DNA from: Carideicomes alvinocaridis
Lineage (GTDB): Bacteria; Pseudomonadota; Alphaproteobacteria; Rhodobacterales; Rhodobacteraceae
Length of the DNA stretch: 64,000 nt
Direction of reading: 5' to 3'
NCBI GenBank assembly: GCA_005473895.2
Contig: SRJI02000004.1
Location: 105,814 to 169,813 of the forward strand
The notes under the pieces are model-generated. The model saw only the letters and a program-made list of their open reading frames with translations, made no database searches and had not been told where the DNA came from. Position numbers and translations under genes: made by a program. Shown here piece by piece: positions 29,265-37,411 of this stretch; the stretch's first letter is position 1; every line of letters starts with the position of its first letter.

Positions 29265-30122
29265 ATGACGCCGGATTCGCGCCCCTACCGCTCCGTCCTC
29301 TATATCCCCGGCTCCAAGGAGCGGGCGCTGGACAAGGCGCGCAGCCTGGCCACCGACGCGATCATCTTCGACCTCGAGGACGCGGTGAGCCCCGACGCCA
29401 AGCAAAGCGCGCGCGACACGCTGAAGGCCGCGCTGGCCGAAGGGGGCTATGGCCGGAGGGTGAAGATCGTGCGCATCAACGCCCTCTCCACCGGTTGGGG
29501 CCGGGCCGACGCCGAGGCGCTGAAAGGCGCCGAGCTCGACGCGGTGCTCCTGCCCAAGGTGGACGGCCCCGAAGACGTGCAGGCGCTGGCCGACCTGCTG
29601 GGGCCCGACACCCCGATCTGGGCGATGATCGAGACGCCGCTGGGCGTGCTCAACGCCGCCGCCATCGCCGCGCATCCCCGGCTGCAGGGCTTCGTCGCCG
29701 GGACCAACGACCTTGCCAAGGATCTCGGCTCGCGCACGCGGCCCGACCGCCTGCCGCTGCAGATGGCGCTGCAGACCATGCTGCTTGCCGCCCGCGCCCA
29801 TGGCGTCGTCGCGGTCGACGGTGTCTACAACCAGTTCAAGGACGAGGCGGGCCTGCGCGCGGAATGCGACCAGGGCCGGGACCTGGGCTTCGACGGCAAG
29901 ACGCTGATCCACCCCGCGCAGCTGAAAATCGCCAACGAATGTTTCGCGCCGACAGAGGCCGAGATCGACCTCGCCCGCCGCCAGATCGCCGCCTTCGAGG
30001 AGGTGCAGAAATCGGGGCAGGGGGTCGCCGTGGTGGACGGCAACATCGTGGAGAACCTGCACGTGGAGACCGCGACAAAGACGCTTGCCAAGGCGGAGGC
30101 CATTGCGGCGCTTGGCGAATAA
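29265..30122 (+). CDS. mcl2: HpcH/HpaI-family CoA-ester lyase, likely (3S)-malyl-CoA thioesterase
   Basis: This 285-residue TIM-barrel protein belongs to the citrate lyase beta/HpcH family. SVLYIPGSKERALDKA, FDLEDAVSPD (metal-binding Glu-Asp), VRINALSTGWG, WAMIETPLGVLN and TNDLAKDLGSRT are conserved. In the ethylmalonyl-CoA pathway of Rhodobacter two paralogues exist: Mcl1 cleaves beta-methylmalyl-CoA and Mcl2 hydrolyses malyl-CoA to malate. The YIPGSKERAL opening and the position between mdh and mch match my memory of mcl2, not mcl1. Start ATG 29265 follows CGAGGTC. A citrate-lyase-like side activity cannot be excluded. Confidence 0.82.
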   Translation: MTPDSRPYRSVLYIPGSKERALDKARSLATDAIIFDLEDAVSPDAKQSARDTLKAALAEGGYGRRVKIVRINALSTGWGRADAEALKGAELDAVLLPKVDGPEDVQALADLLGPDTPIWAMIETPLGVLNAAAIAAHPRLQGFVAGTNDLAKDLGSRTRPDRLPLQMALQTMLLAARAHGVVAVDGVYNQFKDEAGLRAECDQGRDLGFDGKTLIHPAQLKIANECFAPTEAEIDLARRQIAAFEEVQKSGQGVAVVDGNIVENLHVETATKTLAKAEAIAALGE

Positions 30123-30164
30123 GGGGATCGTGGCCGCGATTCATTTCCCGCAACGGAGGCACCC

Positions 30165-30707
30165 ATGGCCCTGCTCGTTCTAGGCGTCCTTCTCTGGTCC
30201 CTGGCCCATCTCTTCAAACGCCTTGCCCCCGCGGCCCGGGCCCGCATGGGCAATGGTGGCCGCGGGCTGGTCGCCGTGGTCTCCCTGGCCGGCATCCTCT
30301 GCATGATCTTCGGCTACCGGATGGCCGAGGGCGCCTTCTACTGGGGCCGCTCGCCCATGCTGGTGGGGATCAACAACCTGCTGGTGCTGGTCGCCGTCTA
30401 CCTCTTCGCCGTCTCGGGCATGAAGACCCGGCTGGCCCGGACGCTGCGCCACCCGATGCTCATGGGCGTCGTGCTCTGGGCCGTGGCGCACCTGCTGGTG
30501 AACGGTGACACGCCGTCCTTCGTACTCTTCGGCGGATTGCTGATCTGGGCGCTGCTGGAGATGGTGATGATCAACCAGGCCGAACCCTGGACCCCGCCTG
30601 AGCCCGTGCCCGCCCGCAAGGAGATCATGGCGATCGCCGGCGGCGTGATCGTCTATGCGGTGATCGCGGGGATCCACACCTGGCTCGGCTACCCAACCTT
30701 CGGATGA
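30165..30707 (+). CDS. NnrU family membrane protein
   Basis: This 180-residue inner-membrane protein has an NnrU-type layout of about five helices: LLVLGVLLWSLAHLFKRLAP with the family His, VAVVSLAGILCMIFGYRMA, INNLLVLVAVYLFAVSG, HPMLMGVVLWAVAHLLVNGD and a last helix ending HTWLGYPTF. NnrU was first linked to nitric oxide and denitrification, but copies next to the mcl2-mch segment occur in bacteria without obvious denitrification context. ATG 30165 is preceded by ACGGAGGCACCC. It precedes a DUF1737 gene by 4 bp. Confidence 0.88.
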   Translation: MALLVLGVLLWSLAHLFKRLAPAARARMGNGGRGLVAVVSLAGILCMIFGYRMAEGAFYWGRSPMLVGINNLLVLVAVYLFAVSGMKTRLARTLRHPMLMGVVLWAVAHLLVNGDTPSFVLFGGLLIWALLEMVMINQAEPWTPPEPVPARKEIMAIAGGVIVYAVIAGIHTWLGYPTFG

Positions 30708-30711
30708 TGCG

Positions 30712-30915
30712 ATGAAACTCTACCGATTTCTCAGCGCGGACGACACCTCCGCCTTTTGCCACAAGGTGACCGAGGCCCTGAACAAGGGCTGGGCGCTGCA
30801 CGGCGACCCCACCTATGCCTATGACCAGGCCAACGGCGTCATGCGCTGCGGGCAGGCGGTGACCAAGGAGGTGGAGGGCGACTATTCCCCCGACCTCAAG
30901 CTGGGGCAGCTCTGA
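30712..30915 (+). CDS. DUF1737 small protein
   Basis: This 67-residue cytosolic protein begins MKLYRFLSADDTSAFCHKVTEALNKGW and ends with SPDLKLGQL. The LNKGWALHGDPTYAYD core matches DUF1737, a small domain of about 60 residues. The stop TGA overlaps the mch ATG (TGATG), so it is translated together with mch. Function is unknown. Confidence 0.88.
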   Translation: MKLYRFLSADDTSAFCHKVTEALNKGWALHGDPTYAYDQANGVMRCGQAVTKEVEGDYSPDLKLGQL

Positions 30916-31943
30916 TGGCAAAGACCGGCGCGGGCCGCTTCTTCGAGGATTACCGGCTGGGCGAGGAGATCGCCCATGCCGTCCCGCGCACGGTCACCGA
31001 GGGCGAGCGCGCGCTCTACCACGCGCTCTACCCGGCGCGCCACGCGCTGCATTCCTCGGACGCCTTCGCACAGGCCTGCGGGCTGAAGGCGAGCCCGCTC
31101 GACGACCTCGCGGCCTTCCACGTGGTCTTCGGCAAGACGGTGCCGGACATCTCGCTGAACGCGGTGGCGAACCTGGGCTACGCGGAGGGGCGCTGGCTGC
31201 GCCCGGTCTGGCCCGGCGACACGCTGCGCAGTTTCTCCGAGGTGATCGGGCTCAAGCAGAACTCGAACGGCAGGACCGGCGTCGTCTGGGTGCGCAGCCG
31301 GGGCGAGAACCAGCGCGGCGAGACGGTGATGGACTATGTCCGCTGGGTCATGGTGCGCAAGCGCGACCCCGAGGCGCCCGCGCCCAAGACCGTGGTGCCG
31401 GAGCTGAAGCCGGCGCTCGCGGCCTCCGACCTGGTGCTGCCCGAGGGGCTGGATTTCACCGGCTATGACGACGTGCTGGCGGGCGAGCCGCATCGCTGGG
31501 GCGACTACGAGGTGGGCGAGGTGATCGACCACCGCGACGGTGTCACCATCGAGGAGGCGGAGCACATGATGGCCACGCGCCTGTGGCAGAACACCGCCCG
31601 GGTGCATTTCGACCTGACCTTCCGGCCCGAGGGGCGGCTGATCTATGGCGGCCACGTGATCTCGCTCGCCCGCGCGCTGAGCTTCAACGGGCTGGCCAAT
31701 GCGCAGATGATCGTGGGGCTGAACGGCGGGGCCCATGCCAATCCCTGCTTTGCCGGCGACACGGTCAAGGCCTGGTCCGAGGTGCTGGACAAGGCCGAGA
31801 CGGACAGGCCCGGCGTGGGGGCCCTGCGCCTGCGGCTGGTGGCGACGAAGGACGGCTCGGTCGGCGCGCTGAAGGATGAGGGCGGGCGCTACCTGCCGGG
31901 GGTGCTGCTGGATCTCGATTACTGGGCGCTGGTGCCGCTCTAG
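30915..31943 (+). CDS. mch: mesaconyl-CoA hydratase
   Basis: The enzyme hydrates mesaconyl-C1-CoA to (2R,3S)-beta-methylmalyl-CoA in the ethylmalonyl-CoA pathway. The 342-residue protein has two MaoC-like hot-dog halves. The first starts RFFEDYRLGEEIAHAVPRTV, with SDAFAQACG and AVANLGYAEGRWLRPVWPGD. The second starts WGDYEVGEVIDHRDGVTIEEAE, with ARVHFDLTFRPEGRLIYGGH. These features and the gene position fit Mch. The start overlaps the DUF1737 stop by TGATG. A 530-bp gap follows before sdhC. Confidence 0.93.
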   Translation: MAKTGAGRFFEDYRLGEEIAHAVPRTVTEGERALYHALYPARHALHSSDAFAQACGLKASPLDDLAAFHVVFGKTVPDISLNAVANLGYAEGRWLRPVWPGDTLRSFSEVIGLKQNSNGRTGVVWVRSRGENQRGETVMDYVRWVMVRKRDPEAPAPKTVVPELKPALAASDLVLPEGLDFTGYDDVLAGEPHRWGDYEVGEVIDHRDGVTIEEAEHMMATRLWQNTARVHFDLTFRPEGRLIYGGHVISLARALSFNGLANAQMIVGLNGGAHANPCFAGDTVKAWSEVLDKAETDRPGVGALRLRLVATKDGSVGALKDEGGRYLPGVLLDLDYWALVPL

Positions 31944-32043
31944 GCGGGCAGACCGCCAAGCAAGCAAGACGCAAGCGGCAGGTGCGCCCTTGGCGAACGC
32001 GTCGCCCATTCCCGGGTGCAGCGCCCCTGGCAGTTGAACGGCC

Positions 32044-32076
32044 TGCCTCCGGCGGGGATATTTATGGTCAGAAGAA
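32044..32076 (+). repeat. 33-bp inverted repeat, left arm (family B)
   Basis: This arm starts TGCCTCCGGCGGGGATATTT and is a perfect 33-bp inverted match to 32214-32246. The first 13 bases resemble the family A repeats elsewhere in the window (CCTCCGGCGGG core), so the two families are probably related. Confidence 0.8.
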
Positions 32077-32213
32077 GACGCGCCAGGAGGGGATGGCCCG
32101 CACCTCCCGAGAGATGCGGGCCGAGAAGAAGCTGAGCGCTTCTCCTGACACGGTCATCGGGATCCCTCCCTGTACCGCCTCATGACTTTCGCAGCAGATA
32201 GTTAAGAAAGTGT

Positions 32214-32246
32214 TTCTTCTGACCATAAATATCCCCGCCGGAGGCA
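32214..32246 (-). repeat. 33-bp inverted repeat, right arm (family B)
   Basis: This is the reverse complement of 32044-32076 with all 33 bases matching. The two arms enclose 137 bp. In RNA this could fold into a very stable stem between mch and sdhC. Confidence 0.8.
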
Positions 32247-32320
32247 AGAAAATCCTCGCGGGGCCGATCCACCAGGGCTCCGCCGGGGCGAGGCGCGGGG
32301 GCGGCCAAGGGTCCGACTTA

Positions 32321-32352
32321 TGTGATCACACCCTTCCGGCTAGTGATCACAA
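32321..32352 (+). promoter_or_regulatory. paired TGTGATCACA-type operator upstream of sdhC
   Basis: TGTGATCACA at 32321-32330 and AGTGATCACA at 32342-32351 have centres exactly 21 bp apart with an 11-bp spacer, as upstream of sucC. Seven of eleven spacer bases are also identical to the sucC pair when read on the plus strand. The pair is 123-153 bp upstream of the sdhC start. Confidence 0.75.
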
Positions 32353-32473
32353 GCCGGGGGATTTCATGCAATCCGATGAAAAATAACGCGGCTCCCGCTG
32401 GCCTCCCCCGTGACAGCCGGGTAAAAGGCGTTATTGGTAGTCGCGCGCCACAGGAGAGGAAAGGACCGTACCC

Positions 32474-32875
32474 ATGGCTGACGTGAACCGGGGCAATCGC
32501 CCGCTTTCACCTTTCATGCTTGGACAATATTACAAGCTGCAGCTCACCTCCGTCACCTCCATCCTGACGCGGATCACCGGGCTTTCGCTGCTCGCGGGGA
32601 CCGTGCTGGTGGTCTGGTGGTTCCTCGCCGCCGCCACCTCGCCCGAGGCCTTCGCCTGGGCCGACTGGGCGCTGACCTCCTGGCTGGGCGACCTGGTGCT
32701 GTTTCTCTCGGTCTGGGCGCTCTGGTACCACAGCCTCGCCGGCATCCGGCACCTGATCTGGGACACCGGCCGCGGGCTCGACCTGCCGACCGCCTACAAG
32801 CTGGGCTGGACCGTCGTCATCGGCTCGGTCGTGCTGGCCGTGCTGACCGCCATCATCATGCTGGTCTGGGGGTAA
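32474..32875 (+). CDS. sdhC: succinate dehydrogenase cytochrome b556 subunit
   Basis: This 133-residue membrane anchor binds haem b and forms part of the ubiquinone site in complex II. It opens with [20 protein letters not shown] (family SPF...SI-type motif followed by a conserved Ser/Arg region). It has three helices: [43 protein letters not shown] with the likely haem His, and [21 protein letters not shown]. The ATG at 32474 is preceded by GGAGAGGAAAGG. It lies 5 bp before sdhD. Confidence 0.95.
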   Translation: MADVNRGNRPLSPFMLGQYYKLQLTSVTSILTRITGLSLLAGTVLVVWWFLAAATSPEAFAWADWALTSWLGDLVLFLSVWALWYHSLAGIRHLIWDTGRGLDLPTAYKLGWTVVIGSVVLAVLTAIIMLVWG

Positions 32876-32880
32876 GAGAC

Positions 32881-33252
32881 ATGGATTACGTGACCGACCG
32901 CAAACGCGCCGAGGGGCTGGGCAGCGCCAAGTCCGGGACCGCGCATCACTGGTCCATGACCGTCACCTCCTGGGCGCTCATCGTGCTGGTGCCGCTCTTC
33001 GTCTTCACCTTCGGCCCGATGCTGGGCAAGAGCCACGAGGCGGTGCTGGCCTACTTCGCGCGGCCCTTCCCGGCGATCGTCGCGGCGCTCACGCTGCTGG
33101 TGGGGATGCACCATTTCCGCAAGGGCGCGCAGACCGCGGTGGAGGATTACGTCCACGGCGGGACCGGCCGCTTCACCATCATCGCCGTGACCTGCGTGGC
33201 CTATGCGCTGGCCGCGGCCGGCCTCTTCGCCATCGCCAAGATCGCGCTTTAA
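32881..33252 (+). CDS. sdhD: succinate dehydrogenase membrane anchor subunit
   Basis: This 123-residue second anchor of complex II starts [20 protein letters not shown], the typical alphaproteobacterial SdhD opening. [21 protein letters not shown] and the [19 protein letters not shown] motif (haem/quinone region) follow. Three hydrophobic helices are visible. The start lies 5 bp after the sdhC stop, with GGGGTAAGAG as ribosome site. sdhA follows 17 bp later. Confidence 0.95.
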   Translation: MDYVTDRKRAEGLGSAKSGTAHHWSMTVTSWALIVLVPLFVFTFGPMLGKSHEAVLAYFARPFPAIVAALTLLVGMHHFRKGAQTAVEDYVHGGTGRFTIIAVTCVAYALAAAGLFAIAKIAL

Positions 33253-33269
33253 GTTCCGGGGACTTCCAC

Positions 33270-35075
33270 ATGGCTGAATACGAATACGAGACGCATGAAT
33301 ATGACGTCGTGGTCGTGGGTGCCGGCGGCGCCGGGCTGCGCGCGACGCTTGGCATGGCCGAGCAGGGTCTGCGCACCGCCTGCGTGACCAAGGTCTTCCC
33401 GACCCGCTCGCACACCGTGGCCGCGCAGGGGGGCATCGCCGCCTCGCTGTCCAACATGGGCCCCGACAACTGGCAGTGGCACATGTACGACACCGTGAAG
33501 GGGTCGGACTGGCTGGGCGATACGGACGCCATGGAATACCTCGCCCGCGAGGCGCCCAAGGCGGTCTACGAGCTGGAGCATTACGGCGTGCCCTTCTCGC
33601 GCACCGAGGAAGGCAAGATCTACCAGCGGCCCTTCGGCGGCCACACCACCGAATTCGGCGAAGGCCCCGCCGTGCAGCGCACCTGCGCCGCCGCCGACCG
33701 CACCGGCCACGCCATCCTGCACACGCTCTATGGCCAGTCGCTCAAGCAGAAGGCCGAGTTCTACGTCGAGTATTTCGCCATCGACCTGCTGATGAGCGAG
33801 GACGGCGCCTGCCAGGGCGTGCTGTGCTGGAAGCTCGACGACGGGACCATGCATGTCTTTGCCGCCAAGACCGTGGTGCTGGCCACCGGCGGCTACGGCC
33901 GGGCCTATTTCTCCGCCACCTCGGCGCATACCTGCACCGGCGATGGCGGTGGCATGGTGGCGCGCGCGGGCTTGCCGCTCCAGGACATGGAATTCGTGCA
34001 GTTCCACCCCACCGGCATCTATGGCTCGGGCTGCCTGATCACCGAGGGCGCGCGCGGCGAGGGTGGCTATCTCACCAACTCCGAGGGCGAGCGCTTCATG
34101 GAGCGCTATGCGCCGCAGTACAAAGACCTCGCGCCGCGCGACTACGTCTCGCGCTCCATGACCATGGAGATCCGCGAGGGCCGGGGCGTGGGCGAGCATG
34201 GCGACCACATCCACCTGAACCTCAGCCACCTGCCCGCCGAGGCGCTGCACGAGCGGCTGCCGGGGATCAGCGAATCGGCCAAAATTTTTGCCGGCGTCGA
34301 CGTCACGAAAGAGCCGATCCCGGTCCTGCCGACGGTGCACTACAACATGGGCGGCATCCCCACGAATTACTGGGGCGAGGTGCTGAACCCGACCGAGTCG
34401 GACCCCAACGCCGTGGTTCCCGGCCTGATGGCCGTGGGCGAGGCAGGGTGCGCCTCCGTCCACGGGGCGAACCGTCTGGGCTCCAACTCGCTGATCGACC
34501 TCGTGGTCTTCGGCCGCGCCGCGGCGATCCGGGCGGGCAAGACGGTCGATGCGGCCTCTGCCGTGCCGGCGCCGCGCAAGGCGGCCATCGACAAGGCCTT
34601 CGACCGGTTCGACGGGCTTCGCAACGCCAGGGGCGGCACGCCCACGGCCGAGCTGCGCAACGAGATGCAGCGCACCATGCAGGAGGATGCGGCCGTGTTC
34701 CGCACCGCCAAGACCATGGCCGAGGGTGTCGAGAAGATGAAGGCGATCGCGGCCAAGCTCGACGATCTGCATGTCACCGACCGCAGCCTCGTCTGGAACT
34801 CCGACCTGATGGAGACGCTTGAGCTGACCAACCTCATGCCCAACGCGCTGGCCACCATCGTCGGCGCCGAGGCGCGCAAGGAAAGCCGCGGGGCGCATGC
34901 CCACGAGGATCATCCGACGCGCGACGACGAGAACTGGCGCGTGCATTCCATCGCCCGGGTCGAGGGCAACGAGGTGGTGCTGAGCTACCGCTCGGTCATC
35001 CTCGATCCGCTCACCACGCCGGACGAAGGCGGGATCGAGCCGAAGCGCATCGCGCCCAAGGAACGGACGTTCTGA
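33270..35075 (+). CDS. sdhA: succinate dehydrogenase flavoprotein subunit
   Basis: The catalytic subunit oxidises succinate to fumarate with covalent FAD. The 601-residue protein has the FAD fold [20 protein letters not shown] and the flavinylation motif [16 protein letters not shown]. It also has the active-site [24 protein letters not shown] with the catalytic Arg region and [16 protein letters not shown], and it ends in a tail with cytoplasmic PKERTF. Length is normal. A hairpin terminator lies 32 bp downstream, so sdhCDA appears to be its own transcript, unlike the usual sdhCDAB. Confidence 0.97.
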   Translation: MAEYEYETHEYDVVVVGAGGAGLRATLGMAEQGLRTACVTKVFPTRSHTVAAQGGIAASLSNMGPDNWQWHMYDTVKGSDWLGDTDAMEYLAREAPKAVYELEHYGVPFSRTEEGKIYQRPFGGHTTEFGEGPAVQRTCAAADRTGHAILHTLYGQSLKQKAEFYVEYFAIDLLMSEDGACQGVLCWKLDDGTMHVFAAKTVVLATGGYGRAYFSATSAHTCTGDGGGMVARAGLPLQDMEFVQFHPTGIYGSGCLITEGARGEGGYLTNSEGERFMERYAPQYKDLAPRDYVSRSMTMEIREGRGVGEHGDHIHLNLSHLPAEALHERLPGISESAKIFAGVDVTKEPIPVLPTVHYNMGGIPTNYWGEVLNPTESDPNAVVPGLMAVGEAGCASVHGANRLGSNSLIDLVVFGRAAAIRAGKTVDAASAVPAPRKAAIDKAFDRFDGLRNARGGTPTAELRNEMQRTMQEDAAVFRTAKTMAEGVEKMKAIAAKLDDLHVTDRSLVWNSDLMETLELTNLMPNALATIVGAEARKESRGAHAHEDHPTRDDENWRVHSIARVEGNEVVLSYRSVILDPLTTPDEGGIEPKRIAPKERTF

Positions 35076-35106
35076 TCCTGCCAGGACGGCGTTTCATTGC
35101 AGACAC

Positions 35107-35144
35107 GGGCCTCTGATCCGATCGCGGTCAGGGGCCCTTTGCTT
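35107..35144 (+). terminator. terminator downstream of sdhA
   Basis: GGGCCTCTGA (35107-35116) pairs with TCAGGGGCCC (35128-35137) in a 10-bp stem with one G-U pair, followed by TTTGCTTG. This probably ends the sdhCDA transcript before the convergent glycosyltransferase gene. Confidence 0.65.
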
Positions 35145-35150
35145 GCCCGG

Positions 35151-36251
35151 TCAAAGGCCCATTCGCTCGCGCAGGATGCCGACCGAGCGGTCCATGCTGA
35201 ACCGCTCCGCCACCCGTGCCCGCGCCGCATCGCCAAGACCGGCGGCCCAGTCCGGATCGGCAAGCGCGCGGTCGATGGCCGCCGTCATGGCAGCGACGTC
35301 ATGCTCATCGGTCAGCAGTCCGCTTTCGCCCTCGATCACGGCCTCGGGAATGCCGCTATGCCGGGTGGAAATGACACAATGCCCCGCGCTCATCGCCTCG
35401 AGGATCGCGACCGGCAGCCCCTCGGTATCGCCGCTGGGCGCGGTGACGGAATGCTGCAGGAAGATGGAGGCCCGCGCCATCAGCCGGCGAACCTCGTCAT
35501 GCGCAAGGACGCCGTGAAAGGTGATCCGCTCGACCAGTCCGTGCTCTTCGGCGATCTTGCGGCAGGCCTCCAGCCGCGGCCCGTCGCCGACGAAATCCAG
35601 CCGCGCCTCGGGGTGGCGCGAGGCGGCGGCGGCGAAGGCGGCCACCGTGACCTCGGGGGCCTTCTTGTCCACGAAGCGGCCCACGGCAAGCGCGCGGCCG
35701 GGCTGCCGCCGCGACAGCGGGAAGTTCTCGGGGTCGACGCCGCAGGGGGTGACCTCGATGGCGCTTGCGGGGCAGCCGACCGCGATCAGCCGGTCCGCGA
35801 TGAAGCGCGAGGGGGCGAAAAAGCCGGCGGCCCGGTCCCAGAGCATCTGGTACTTGCGCAGGGTGCGCGCATCCGACAGCACGCGCGAGGCGTCCCAGCC
35901 GTGGAAATGCACGAAATGCCGGGCCCCGGCGCGTTCGGCCGCGGGCAGCAGGCGATAGCCGAAGGGGCCGAACTCCGCCAGCATGGTGCCCACGTCGTTC
36001 CGCTTCAGGAAGCTGGCCACGACCCGGGTCCGCAGCGCTTCGAGCCCGGTGAAGGGCAGGGCGGGGCGCTGGGTGCTTCCGGTGATGCGCGGCCAGGTGT
36101 TGGCATGGTAAAGCAGCGGGCCGGGCAGCGGGTCGTCCGGCGCGTCGTCGAAACAGACATAGGCGCTTTGTCCCGGCGCGATCCGCTCCGCATGGGCGCG
36201 GACGAAGGTTTCCGAGGCGTTGCGGAAACTTCTGGCTGCCAAGGTGAACAT
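35151..36251 (-). CDS. glycosyltransferase family 4 protein
   Basis: This 366-residue cytosolic GT-B transferase has ASETFVRAHAERI at the N-terminus and GYRLLPAAERAGARHFVHFHG in the first Rossmann domain. The second has the VEVTPCGVDPENF loop, AVGRFVDKKAPEV, DFVGDGPRLEACRKIAEEHG and the donor-binding SVTAPSGDTEGLPVAILEAM with its catalytic Glu. It likely uses a UDP- or GDP-sugar to build a surface glycan. It converges on sdhA and is divergent from the pyruvyltransferase-like gene with a gap of about 30 bp, so the two probably share a promoter region. Confidence 0.9.
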   Translation of the reverse strand: MFTLAARSFRNASETFVRAHAERIAPGQSAYVCFDDAPDDPLPGPLLYHANTWPRITGSTQRPALPFTGLEALRTRVVASFLKRNDVGTMLAEFGPFGYRLLPAAERAGARHFVHFHGWDASRVLSDARTLRKYQMLWDRAAGFFAPSRFIADRLIAVGCPASAIEVTPCGVDPENFPLSRRQPGRALAVGRFVDKKAPEVTVAAFAAAASRHPEARLDFVGDGPRLEACRKIAEEHGLVERITFHGVLAHDEVRRLMARASIFLQHSVTAPSGDTEGLPVAILEAMSAGHCVISTRHSGIPEAVIEGESGLLTDEHDVAAMTAAIDRALADPDWAAGLGDAARARVAERFSMDRSVGILRERMGL

Positions 36252-36281
36252 CGGCCCTATATCCCTCTGAGCGGTTCCGGT

Positions 36282-37295
36282 ATGTCATCCGGCAAATTCG
36301 TCCGGGCTTCAACCGGCGCGGCACAGGAAACGGGAAACGGGGCAAAGGTGCGCCACATCCATCTGATCGACACGGCCGTGGCATCGGACAACCCGGGGGA
36401 CGAGATCATCGTTTCGGAGGCCCGCGCCGCGCTGGAGCCGGTTCTCGAAGGGGCCTATGTCACCAGTTCCTCGGGGCATGACGGCCTGGGCGGCTGGAGC
36501 CGGCGGCACGTGGACGCGGCCGACCTCGTCCTGCTGCTGGGGACAAACGCGCTCGATCCCCGGTACCGGGTGGGGAAGCGGGCGATCTGGACCCTGACGC
36601 GGCGGGATCTGCCGCTGCTCGAAGGCAAGGTCGTGCTGCTTGGCGTCGGCGCGAACCGGGATTTCACCAAGGTCTCGTGGCGGCAGAAGAGGCTGCTGAA
36701 CCGGCTGCTCGCGCCCGGGCGGCCGCATTCGGTGCGCGACGCGCTCGGGGCGAAGATCGTGCAGGAGGCCGGGCGCGAGGCGCTGAATACCTCCTGCCCC
36801 ACGCTCTGGGCATCGGTGCCGACGGAGGAGGTGCCGGAAGGCCCCGCCTCGCGCGTGATCTTCACGCTGACCCGGCACAAGGCGGGGCCGGAAGACGCGG
36901 AGATGCTGCGCATCCTGCTCGATCTCTACGACGAGGTCTGGTTCTGGCCGCAGCAGCCGCGCGATGGCGGCTACCTCGATTCCCTGCCGGGGCAGGAGCG
37001 CGTGCGGCGGCTGGCACCCAACCTTGCCGATTACGACCGCTTCCTCGCCGCGGCGCCCTGCGACGTGGTGGGCACGCGGCTGCACGGGACGATCCGGGGG
37101 TTGCACCACCGTCGCCGCAGCCTCGTCCTGTCGATCGACAACCGGGCGCGGGAAATCGGCGCCGAAACGGGGCTTCCCGTGCTGGCTCGGGCCGATGTAG
37201 CGGCCTCGCTCGCGGACAGGCTGCGGGCCCGCTGGCCGACGCGGCTGGACGTCCCGCGCGCATCCATCGACCGGTTTCTGGAGAGCTTGAGATGA
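36282..37295 (+). CDS. polysaccharide pyruvyl transferase-like protein
   Basis: The protein of about 337 residues resembles the polysaccharide pyruvyl transferase fold: HLIDTAVASDNPGDEIIVSEA at the start of the first domain, LLLGTNALDPRY, VVLLGVGANRDF, then the second domain with RVIFTLTRHKAGPEDAEM and the donor loop APCDVVGTRLHGTIRGLHHR. It would add pyruvate ketals to a glycan or act as a related transferase. ATG 36282 is the first start; GTG at 36348 would begin right at the conserved HLIDT block and is a real alternative. Its stop overlaps a 39-codon ORF. Confidence 0.8.
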   Translation: MSSGKFVRASTGAAQETGNGAKVRHIHLIDTAVASDNPGDEIIVSEARAALEPVLEGAYVTSSSGHDGLGGWSRRHVDAADLVLLLGTNALDPRYRVGKRAIWTLTRRDLPLLEGKVVLLGVGANRDFTKVSWRQKRLLNRLLAPGRPHSVRDALGAKIVQEAGREALNTSCPTLWASVPTEEVPEGPASRVIFTLTRHKAGPEDAEMLRILLDLYDEVWFWPQQPRDGGYLDSLPGQERVRRLAPNLADYDRFLAAAPCDVVGTRLHGTIRGLHHRRRSLVLSIDNRAREIGAETGLPVLARADVAASLADRLRARWPTRLDVPRASIDRFLESLR

Positions 37296-37411
37296 CCGCA
37301 GACCTGCTGAGGCCAGCGCGCCGCGCCGCTCCTTTCGTCGATGCGCCTGATGCCGAAAAGCGCCTCAGGCGGCCGGCCGCCCGAGACACTCGGACCGAGG
37401 TGCCCGCATGA
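37292..37411 (+). CDS. possible 39-residue coupling ORF
   Basis: This open frame of 39 codons starts at an ATG overlapping the upstream stop (ATGA) and ends in a TGA overlapping the downstream ATG (ATGA). The product begins MTADLLRPARRAAPFVDAPD and is Arg/Ala-rich with no recognised motif. The double 4-bp overlaps suggest a translated link that keeps ribosomes moving from the pyruvyltransferase-like gene to the fusion gene, or the remnant of a gene. Evidence is positional only. Confidence 0.35.
   Translation: MTADLLRPARRAAPFVDAPDAEKRLRRPAARDTRTEVPA

Larger units (their letters stand above)
31944..32473. other. 530-bp intergenic region upstream of sdhC
   Basis: No gene is supported here. From left to right it holds a 33-bp repeat (32044-32076), about 137 bp of unremarkable sequence with a small hairpin AGAAGC-TGAGC-GCTTCT, the inverted copy of the same 33-bp repeat (32214-32246), and a pair of TGTGATCACA-type palindromes (32321-32351). 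The last ~120 bp presumably carry the sdhC promoter and leader. I saw no confident -35/-10 pair. Confidence 0.7.

Noticed and set aside
31982..32185. 67-codon ORF between mch and sdhC
   Set aside because: It runs through the left arm of the 33-bp inverted repeat, has no ribosome site and no family resemblance.
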